A DNA stretch of 64,000 nucleotides from assembly GCA_963596015.1 (NCBI GenBank), contig CAVBJS010000007.1, positions 1-64,000 on the forward strand, in the 5' to 3' direction. The first letter of the stretch is position 1. Every line of letters starts with the position of its first letter. The translations under genes were made by a program, and so were the position numbers. Below, piece after piece: positions 51,391 through 58,258 of the stretch. The notes beneath the pieces were generated by a model. The model had not been told where the DNA came from. It ran no database searches and saw only the letters and a list, made by a program, of their open reading frames with translations. The DNA comes from CAG-791 sp963596015. Lineage in GTDB: Bacteria; Bacillota; Clostridia; Lachnospirales; Lachnospiraceae.

Positions 51391-52419
51391 ATGGCTAAGG
51401 TTGTAACAATGGGTGAGATCATGCTCCGCTTATCTCCTCCCGGATACCAGCGTTTTTCCCAGGCCGCTTCTTTTAACGCCTGCTACGGCGGCGCGGAGGC
51501 CAATGTGGCAGCTTCTCTGGCCCAGCTGGGACATACTGTTTCTTTCCTGACAAAGGTTCCTGCCAATCCTATTGGGGACGCTGCCCTTTACTCTCTCCGT
51601 AGCCTTGGAGTAGACTGCTCTCACGTGGCCCGGGGCGGAGATCGCCTTGGCATCTATTTTCTGGAAAACGGCGCTTCTGTCCGCCCTTCCAGCGTCATCT
51701 ATGACCGAAAAGATTCTGCCTTTACCAAGGCCGGTGCAGAGGAATTTGATCTTGATGCTATTTTCCGGGACGCTGCCCTGTTTCATTTATCCGGCATCAG
51801 CCCCGTCCTTAGTCCCCAGGCAGGTGCCTTATGCCTGGCAGCGGTAAAGGCAGCGAAAGAACACCATGTAACGGTTTCCTTTGACTTAAATTACCGAAGC
51901 CGCTTATGGGAATCACAGGTAAAGGAAAATCAGCGATTGCTTTCCGAGATCATCTCCTATGCGGACATCTGCTTCGGCAATCCCAGAGATGCTGCTAACT
52001 GTCTGGGCTATACTGTCCCGGAGCTGGATCTGCTTCACTGTGAGTATGACGACTGCATCAGCCGGGAACAGCTGGAAAAAATGGCAGATCATTACCACCT
52101 GGATACCATCATAACAACCCAACGGAACAGCATCAGTGCCTCCGACAATGGCTGGTCTGCCAGACTGTATACAGACCAAAAGCTTTATACCGGCTCTGCC
52201 TATCAGCTTCACATCGTGGACCGGGTCGGCGGAGGCGATGCCTTTGCCGCCGGCGTATTGCACGGTCATCTGCAGCATATGTCCCCCCAGGATTCCCTGG
52301 AATTCGGCATTGCCGCCGCTGCGATCAAGCATACCATTCCGGGAGATGTCAATTATATTTCTGAGGCGGAAGTATTGCAGCTGATGGAAAGCCGGGGAAC
52401 CGGACGGGTACAGAGATAG
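51391..52419 (+). CDS. kdgK: 2-keto-3-deoxygluconate kinase (PfkB family)
   Basis: A 342-residue ribokinase-family enzyme phosphorylating KDG at C6. It begins VVTMGEIMLRLSPPGYQRFS, typical of KdgK, with the sugar-binding GGAEANVAASLAQLG. The C-terminal PfkB signature is DRVGGGDAFAAGVLHGHL with the catalytic Asp in GGGDAF. GGAGGGAAAC lies ahead of the ATG, 3 nt after eda. It completes the hexuronate pathway. Confidence 0.95.
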   Translation: MAKVVTMGEIMLRLSPPGYQRFSQAASFNACYGGAEANVAASLAQLGHTVSFLTKVPANPIGDAALYSLRSLGVDCSHVARGGDRLGIYFLENGASVRPSSVIYDRKDSAFTKAGAEEFDLDAIFRDAALFHLSGISPVLSPQAGALCLAAVKAAKEHHVTVSFDLNYRSRLWESQVKENQRLLSEIISYADICFGNPRDAANCLGYTVPELDLLHCEYDDCISREQLEKMADHYHLDTIITTQRNSISASDNGWSARLYTDQKLYTGSAYQLHIVDRVGGGDAFAAGVLHGHLQHMSPQDSLEFGIAAAAIKHTIPGDVNYISEAEVLQLMESRGTGRVQR

Positions 52420-52487
52420 CGTCGGCCCGGCAACGTTTCTTTCACGCTTCATGTAATATATTGTGAATAAAAGAAACAATTCAACAC

Positions 52488-52571
52488 CCATATGGATTTC
52501 TCTTCAGAAGACCTCCATACGGCTGTACAGAAACACATTACCCGAGGTGACGGAAATCAACCCCGGGTAAT
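52488..52571. terminator. Two stem-loops between converging kdgK and ABC exporter genes
   Basis: Stem A pairs CCATATGGA (52488-52496) with TCCATACGG (52514-52522, one G-T pair). Stem B pairs ATTACCCG (52538-52545) with CGGGTAAT (52564-52571). Neither has a strong T-run, but they occupy the only gap between two converging operons and probably end both transcripts. Confidence 0.5.
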
Positions 52572-52589
52572 ATGTATCATACTGTATAA

Positions 52590-54428
52590 TTAAGCAATTC
52601 CCTGCTTTTCAAACTGGCTGTTATACAGATCTGCATAGAAGCCTTTCTTTGCCAGCAATTCCTCATGGTTTCCCTGTTCGATGATATCGCCATCCTTCAT
52701 CACCAGGATCAGATCCGCATCCTTGATGGTGGAGAGCCGGTGGGCAATGACAAAGCTGGTCCTGCCCTTCATCAGATTATCCATGGCTTTCTGGATCTGC
52801 ACCTCGGTTCTGGTATCCACCGAAGAGGTGGCTTCGTCCAGGATCAGGATCTTATTATCCGCCAGAATAGCCCTTGCGATGGTGAGCAGCTGTTTCTGTC
52901 CCTGGGAAATGTTGCTGGTCTCCTCATCCAGGACCATGTTATAGCCTCCCGGCTGCTGCATGATAAAGTTATGCACGTGGGCCGCCTTAGCCGCCGCGAT
53001 CACTTCCTCATCGGTGGCATCAAGACGCCCGTACCGGATGTTTTCCATAATGGTTCCGGAGAACAGCCAGGTATCCTGCAGCACCATGCCAAACATTTCC
53101 CGCAGATCTCTTCTGTTGAAATCCTTAATGTCGTAACCATCCACCTTAATCTGTCCGCCGTTAAGATCATAGAACCGCATAAGCAGCTTCACCATAGTGG
53201 TCTTTCCTGCGCCGGTAGGACCTACGATGGCGATCTTCTGCCCGTCTTTTACATCGGCGGAGAAGTCATTGATGATGATCTTATCCGGGTTATAACCGAA
53301 TTTTACGTGCTCAAATTCCACATTGCCCGAAAGGCTATCGATCACTGCCGGATTGATATCCTTTTCCACTTCCTCCGGCTCCTCTAAGAACTCAAAGACA
53401 CGCTCGGAAGCTGCGGCGGAGGACTGCAGCAGATTAGTCACCTGGGCGATCTGCTGGATCGGGGTCGTAAAGTTGCGGATGTACTGGAAGAAGGACTGAA
53501 TATCACCCACTTCAATGCTTTTCTTAATGACGAAGATACCGCCTAAAAGCGCCACCATAACATAGCCTAAATTTCCCACGAATTGCATGACCGGCATCAT
53601 CATGCCTGAGAAAAACTGGGATTTCCATGCAGATTCGTAGAGTATCTGATTGTCCTTTTCAAATTCCGCTACTGCATCCTCTTCTTTATTGAAGACCTTT
53701 ACCACATTGTGGCCGCCGAAGTTCTCCTCGATCTGGCCGTTTACCTTTCCCAGATAGCTTTGCTGTGCCTGGAAATATTTCTGGGAATGCTTCATTACCG
53801 TCTGGATAATAGCCATGGAAACCGGCAGGATCAACACCGCCGCCAGGGTCATCCATACATTGATGGACAGCATCATGATGAACACGCCGATCAGGGTGGT
53901 GACAGAGGTGATCAGCTGGGTCAGGCTCTGGTTTAAGCTCATCTGCAGGGTATCCACATCGTTGGTGATGCGGGAGAGAATCTCGCCGTTGGTCCTGCTC
54001 TCAAAATACTGCAGGGGCAGTCGATTGATTTTCTGTGAGATCTCCTTTCTCAGGTTATAAGTGACGTCATTGGAGATTCCTGTCATAACGAATCCCTGAA
54101 TAAAGGAAAAGCAGGCACTTGCCAGATACAGTCCAAAGGTAAACAGAAGGATCGTTCCGATCTTTTTAAAATCAATCTCTCCGGTGCCGTTGATCTTCGC
54201 CACCAGGCCTGTATAAAGCTCCGTGGTGGCTTTACCGAGGATCTTAGGCCCTACAATACTAAAGATGGTGCCGGCTATGGCAAAGACAACCATCAGGGCA
54301 AACCGGAATTTGTACCGTTCCATGTAACGGAAAAGCTTCGCCATGGAACCTTTAAAGTCTTTCGCTTTTTCGTCGGGCATCATTCCCCGGCCCCGTCCTG
54401 TCATAGGCCCTCTTTTACGTTCACTCAT
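52590..54428 (-). CDS. ABC exporter half-transporter (permease-ATPase)
   Basis: A 612-residue type IV exporter subunit with six membrane helices in the first 330 residues and a C-terminal ATPase. Walker A is GPTGAGKTTMVKLLMRFYDL, the signature region is NISQGQKQLLTIARAIL (SQG in place of SGG), and Walker B is ILILDEATSSVDTRTE with a full catalytic Glu. It overlaps the partner gene by 4 nt (ATGA). Together they form a heterodimeric multidrug- or peptide-type exporter under MarR control. Substrate unknown. Confidence 0.92.
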   Translation of the reverse strand: MSERKRGPMTGRGRGMMPDEKAKDFKGSMAKLFRYMERYKFRFALMVVFAIAGTIFSIVGPKILGKATTELYTGLVAKINGTGEIDFKKIGTILLFTFGLYLASACFSFIQGFVMTGISNDVTYNLRKEISQKINRLPLQYFESRTNGEILSRITNDVDTLQMSLNQSLTQLITSVTTLIGVFIMMLSINVWMTLAAVLILPVSMAIIQTVMKHSQKYFQAQQSYLGKVNGQIEENFGGHNVVKVFNKEEDAVAEFEKDNQILYESAWKSQFFSGMMMPVMQFVGNLGYVMVALLGGIFVIKKSIEVGDIQSFFQYIRNFTTPIQQIAQVTNLLQSSAAASERVFEFLEEPEEVEKDINPAVIDSLSGNVEFEHVKFGYNPDKIIINDFSADVKDGQKIAIVGPTGAGKTTMVKLLMRFYDLNGGQIKVDGYDIKDFNRRDLREMFGMVLQDTWLFSGTIMENIRYGRLDATDEEVIAAAKAAHVHNFIMQQPGGYNMVLDEETSNISQGQKQLLTIARAILADNKILILDEATSSVDTRTEVQIQKAMDNLMKGRTSFVIAHRLSTIKDADLILVMKDGDIIEQGNHEELLAKKGFYADLYNSQFEKQGIA

Positions 54429-56587
54429 GCCAATTCCTCCTCTGATAACTGCGACCTTGCGATCTGTTCATATACCTGGCAGTTGGCCAGAAGCTCTTTG
54501 TGGGTTCCGATACCGGCCACGTGACCATCCTCCAGCACAATGATCTGGTCCGCTGTAAGAATGGTGCTGATCCTCTGGGCAACGATAATGGTGGTGGCAT
54601 TTCGGGTATGCTCTTTTAAGGCCTTGCGCAGCATACTGTCGGTCTTAAAGTCCAGAGCCGAAAAGCTGTCATCGAAGATAAAGATCTCCGGATCCTTGGC
54701 GATGGCTCTGGCAATGGATAACCGCTGCTTTTGGCCACCGGAAACATTGGTACCTCCCTGTGATACCGTAGCTTTGTATTTCTCCGGCTTGGCGAAAATG
54801 AATTCTGTGGCCTGGGCTACCTCTGCAGCCTGCCCTACCTGGGTATCGGAGATCTCCGGCTTACCGTAACGGATATTGGAATCAATGGTCCCGGAGAAAA
54901 GCACGCCTTTTTGAGGCACATAGCCCAGCTTATCCCTAAGCTCTTTCTGGGTCATCTGACGGACATCTACGCCGTCTACTTTTACAGATCCTTCCGTCAC
55001 ATCATAGAATCGGGGAATCAGATTCACCAAAGTACTCTTTCCGCTTCCAGTACTGCCTATGATGGCCACAGTCTGGCCCTTCTTTGCCTTAAAGGAAATA
55101 TCGGTAAGTACGTTTTCTCCCGCATCCGGATAGGCGAAGCTTACGTGGTCGAATTCGATCTCCCCTCTGACATCCTCTGCCGGGAAAACCGGTGCCTTGG
55201 GATCTTCTATGGAAACTTCTGTTTTCAGTACCTCGTCGATACGGCCGGCTGCCACATTGGCTCTCGGAAGCATAATGGAGATGGCGGTGATCATAAGAAA
55301 TGCCATAATGATCTGCATAGCATACTGGATAAAGGCCATGACATTTCCCACCTGCATGGTGCCGTTATCTACCGCATAAGCGCCGCTGTAAATGATCAGC
55401 ACGGAAGTACCGTTCATGATCAGCATCATGATCGGCATCATGAAGGTCATGCATCTGTTTACAAACAGGTTGGTCCTGGTAAGATCCAGATTTGCTTTTT
55501 CAAAGCGTTCTTCCTCATGTTTTTCTCTGCTGAAGGCGCGGATCACGGGAATGCCTGTCAGGATCTCGCGGGATACCAGATTCAGACGGTCGATCAAGGT
55601 CTGCAGCTTGGTAAACTTAGGCATAGCTACCTGAAACAGTACGATGATGACCATAAAGATCAGCACCACTGCCACCCCTAAGATCCAGGTCATGGAGGCA
55701 TCGGTCTTTAAGACCTTGATCACGCCGCCGATTCCCAGGATAGGCGCATACAGAACGATACGAAACATCATGGACATCACCTGCTGCACCTGCTGTACGT
55801 CATTGGTGCTGCGAGTGATCAGGGAAGCGGTGGAGAACTTATGGTACTCCTTGCTGGAGAAGCTCATCACCTTCCGGTAAATGCTGTTTCGAAGATCATG
55901 GCCCAGTCTGCCTGCCACAATGGAAGACATAAAGGTGACGCTTACCGACGCCAGCATGATCACCAGCGCCATGGCCAGCATCTTAAGACCTGCCATGAGA
56001 ATATAGTGCATCTGCATGGCATCCACATCCATTCCCAGAGCCTCATACTCGGAAGCCACAAAGGAGACACCTGCCTGGGTCACAATGGATTCCGGCATAT
56101 CCTCCAGTTTCTCCTCTACCTGGTCCATGATCTGCGCCAGTGCCTCCTCCGGCATCCGAGACAACACTTCCAAGGGATCCGTCCCCTCCGGGATCCCCAT
56201 CTGTGCCATTACCTGCTGTCCCTGTTCACTGTCACCGGAGAAGACTGTCAGCAGCATCATAGCCTTGGAAAAATCCTCATTCAGAGATTCTCTGGTGTCT
56301 TTGGAAATATCCTCCTTTAATACCCAGGTGTCATCCTCCTGCGTATAGTTAGCCAGGACCTCTTCCCGTTGTGCTTCGTCCATAAACAGCCGAAGACTTT
56401 GCATGGTGGAATCCCGGAGTTTTTCCGGAACACTGTCTTCTATACCTTTCTGCTGGATACCTACGTTAACGATCTTGGAGGTAAAATCCGGCAGAGAAAG
56501 ATCACAGTACGCCTGCACAAACAGAAGTGCTGTGATCAAAACAATGTAGGGTGCTGACTTTTTCAGATAACCCATCAGTTTTATCAT
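54425..56587 (-). CDS. ABC exporter half-transporter (permease-ATPase, long)
   Basis: A 720-residue subunit. Between the first helix (IVLITALLFVQAYCDLSLPD) and the second lies an extra domain of roughly 150 residues rich in acidic and Met/Gln residues, seen in a Firmicutes subgroup of these exporters. The ATPase has Walker A GSTGSGKSTLVNLIPRFYDV, signature NVSGGQKQRLSIARAIA and Walker B IFIFDDSFSALDFKTD, where Asp replaces the catalytic Glu. That marks a degenerate site typical of heterodimeric exporters. It is translated after the MarR gene. Confidence 0.92.
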   Translation of the reverse strand: MIKLMGYLKKSAPYIVLITALLFVQAYCDLSLPDFTSKIVNVGIQQKGIEDSVPEKLRDSTMQSLRLFMDEAQREEVLANYTQEDDTWVLKEDISKDTRESLNEDFSKAMMLLTVFSGDSEQGQQVMAQMGIPEGTDPLEVLSRMPEEALAQIMDQVEEKLEDMPESIVTQAGVSFVASEYEALGMDVDAMQMHYILMAGLKMLAMALVIMLASVSVTFMSSIVAGRLGHDLRNSIYRKVMSFSSKEYHKFSTASLITRSTNDVQQVQQVMSMMFRIVLYAPILGIGGVIKVLKTDASMTWILGVAVVLIFMVIIVLFQVAMPKFTKLQTLIDRLNLVSREILTGIPVIRAFSREKHEEERFEKANLDLTRTNLFVNRCMTFMMPIMMLIMNGTSVLIIYSGAYAVDNGTMQVGNVMAFIQYAMQIIMAFLMITAISIMLPRANVAAGRIDEVLKTEVSIEDPKAPVFPAEDVRGEIEFDHVSFAYPDAGENVLTDISFKAKKGQTVAIIGSTGSGKSTLVNLIPRFYDVTEGSVKVDGVDVRQMTQKELRDKLGYVPQKGVLFSGTIDSNIRYGKPEISDTQVGQAAEVAQATEFIFAKPEKYKATVSQGGTNVSGGQKQRLSIARAIAKDPEIFIFDDSFSALDFKTDSMLRKALKEHTRNATTIIVAQRISTILTADQIIVLEDGHVAGIGTHKELLANCQVYEQIARSQLSEEELA

Positions 56588-56621
56588 TGCTTTTTCCCTC
56601 TTTTCTTATTGCCCTGTTTTC

Positions 56622-57047
56622 TTAGTTATCTACTGGCGCGTGCTCTATGTTATCCAGGATCTGCTCAAAGAATCTTCTCATGAGACACAATTCCGTATCG
56701 CTGAAATTGCTGAACATGACCTCTTCCACAGATCTGCTGGCCTGCCTGATCTCCCGGACCAGGCTCTCTCCCTTTTCGGTAAGATAAACCCGCATGATCC
56801 GTTGGTCCTTTTCATCCCGCCTCCGGCACACGAAACCTACTTTTTCCAAACGCTGGATACTGACGTTCACGGTGGGCGGGGTGACGCCTATTTTGTCGGC
56901 TATCTCCTTCTGACTGCATCCATTGTTATCATGCACGATCATGATAAAGGGGATCTGCGCATTTTGAATGCCCATCTCCCGCATGGGAATATAGCTCATG
57001 CATCGCATGCCGTATCTTTTGTTGATCTCCATAAAAAGAGCCGGCAT
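56622..57047 (-). CDS. MarR-family transcriptional regulator
   Basis: A 141-residue winged-helix regulator. The recognition region is CSQKEIADKIGVTPPTVNVS followed by IQRLEKVGFVCRRRDEKDQR, with the wing and the C-terminal dimer helix. GGAG lies 7 nt before the ATG at 57047; an upstream Met at 57092 would add 15 acidic residues and has a less well-placed binding site, so the shorter start is preferred. It is the first gene of the exporter operon and likely autorepresses through the palindrome at 57122-57134. Confidence 0.9.
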   Translation of the reverse strand: MPALFMEINKRYGMRCMSYIPMREMGIQNAQIPFIMIVHDNNGCSQKEIADKIGVTPPTVNVSIQRLEKVGFVCRRRDEKDQRIMRVYLTEKGESLVREIRQASRSVEEVMFSNFSDTELCLMRRFFEQILDNIEHAPVDN

Positions 57048-57121
57048 ACTTTTCTCCTTTAATTCCTTTTTTTCCTCTTCTTCCGAAAACATTCCCTGTG
57101 ATCATCTCCTTTGCTATTTAA

Positions 57122-57168
57122 TTAGCCAAGCTAAGCATATGATATATAGATTTACACAATGAATGCAA
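57122..57168 (-). promoter_or_regulatory. MarR operon promoter and palindromic operator
   Basis: On the minus strand TTGCAT (57168-57163) and TATATC (57146-57141) are separated by 16 nt. Just beyond, covering the expected start site, lies TTAGC-CAA-GCTAA (57122-57134), a perfect 5+5 palindrome of the size MarR dimers bind. It sits about 75 nt ahead of the MarR start codon, a position suited to autorepression. Confidence 0.65.
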
Positions 57169-57259
57169 GTCGTTTTTGTGTATTTTATATTATTTTTAGA
57201 TTTATTATGACTGAAATCCCCCTGTTTTTCTTTTGTATTCTCTTATTTTTGATTTGCCC

Positions 57260-57358
57260 GGCTATTCTATTTTATCGTTGTATTAATTGTCAGGCTGTTC
57301 TATTTTGGCGTTGTACTAATTGTCAGGCTGTTCTATTTTATTGTTGTATTAAATTTAA
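57260..57358 (+). repeat. Three 33-nt tandem repeats
   Basis: Units at 57260-57292, 57293-57325 and 57326-57358 share GGCTRTTCTATTTT and TTGTAYTAATTGTCA, with the third diverging at its end. The 33-nt period (11 codons) keeps an open frame on the plus strand (57159-57518) that would repeat CQAVLFYRCIN-like peptides. That frame has no ribosome binding site and is not called as a gene. Confidence 0.8.
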
Positions 57359-57360
57359 TA

Positions 57361-57412
57361 AAGCAGAAAAAGAGAGAGGAACCCCATTGGTATCCTCTCT
57401 CTTTTTCTGCTT
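57361..57412. terminator. Very long perfect terminator hairpin after gtrA
   Basis: AAGCAGAAAAAGAGAGAGGA pairs perfectly over 20 bp with its complement at 57393-57412, with a 12-nt loop. On the minus strand it follows gtrA by 72 nt and ends in CTGCTTTATT. Because both flanks are A/T-rich it can also work on the plus strand. Confidence 0.85.
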
Positions 57413-57484
57413 TTATGATTTTATATTTTTTGTTTCTCTGTTTTATCTTTCCGGCAAAGACAGCAGGTTCGCTGTTCACTATTT

Positions 57485-58036
57485 CTACTGCTGCCCTTCC
57501 GGGAATATGATCTTATAGATCGGGAAGTAGATCACCATCTGCACGCCGCCGTTGATGACGGTAATCAGGATGTTGTACAACGCCGGCGGAAAGAACTGCT
57601 TGCACAGGGGCACATAAATGCCCATCAAAAAGCTGCAGGCGATGGTGATAAGCACAAAGGCCACCACATACCATGCGATCTGATACCATACATTACCCTT
57701 GGACTTAAAGGTGATATTGCGCTGCATAGGGAAATTGACACACTGGGCCAAAAACAGGGTGACGGCAAAGGACGCAAAGTAGCCCATGCCGCCGGTGGCA
57801 TCCCCGGTCACAGGGTAGTTGAACACATACGTATCCACCGGTCCTAAATTTAAATGGATCAGCTGGCAGGGAATGCTGCACCAGTCTGTCAGGCTGTAAA
57901 ATAATCCCGGCAAAAAAGTCAGCAGCAGATATTGCAATACGGTGACGAACAGTGAAAAGGCATAGAACTTTGCAAACTGTGCCACCAGCTTATGCTTTTT
58001 GGAAAAAGTAGTCCACCAATTCTGGATTGCTTTCAT
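57485..58036 (-). CDS. GtrA-family membrane protein
   Basis: A 183-residue integral membrane protein with four helices. The GtrA pattern begins QFAKFYAFSLFVTVLQYLLL and includes FLAQCVNFPMQRNITFKSKG, the typical loop before helix three. Family members help flip polyprenyl-linked sugars or work in cell-surface polysaccharide modification. No glycosyltransferase gene is adjacent; the upstream gene is a GH2 glycosidase. The start at 58036 follows AAAGGTAACT; a frame to 58117 only translates the hairpin element. Confidence 0.87.
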   Translation of the reverse strand: MKAIQNWWTTFSKKHKLVAQFAKFYAFSLFVTVLQYLLLTFLPGLFYSLTDWCSIPCQLIHLNLGPVDTYVFNYPVTGDATGGMGYFASFAVTLFLAQCVNFPMQRNITFKSKGNVWYQIAWYVVAFVLITIACSFLMGIYVPLCKQFFPPALYNILITVINGGVQMVIYFPIYKIIFPEGQQ

Positions 58037-58043
58037 AGTTACC

Positions 58044-58244
58044 TTTCTATGCCGCAGCTTGTCTGCGGCAACGTGAGGAGAATTTCGCGCAGGCGAATTC
58101 TCCGATGCGATCCGCACCTATGACGTTTACGGCATAGGTGCCGTTTGAAAGAAATGCTATCAAGCATTTCTTTCAAACTTGCCTTTCTATGCCGCAGCTT
58201 GTCTGCGGCAACGTGAGGAGAATTTTCGCGCAGGCGAATTCTCC
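58044..58244 (-). promoter_or_regulatory. Intercistronic hairpin element before gtrA, partly duplicated
   Basis: In minus-strand order: h3' 58244-58217, h4' 58210-58190, an SD-like GAAAGG, h1 58178-58143 (15-bp stem), h2 58141-58114 (GCACCTATG/CATAGGTGC, loop TAAA), h3 58103-58077, h4 58070-58050, then the working ribosome binding site GAAAGG. The h3-h4-SD block of about 65 nt is present twice with one nucleotide difference. The element starts 15 nt after the GH2 stop codon. It is the fullest copy in the window. Confidence 0.83.
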
Positions 58245-58258
58245 GATAAAATCTAAAC

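Noticed and set aside
57159..57518. 119-codon plus-strand frame with repeated CQAVLFYRC-type peptide
   Set aside because: No ribosome binding site, the frame is sustained by the 33-nt tandem repeat, it runs through the gtrA terminator hairpin and overlaps the end of gtrA.
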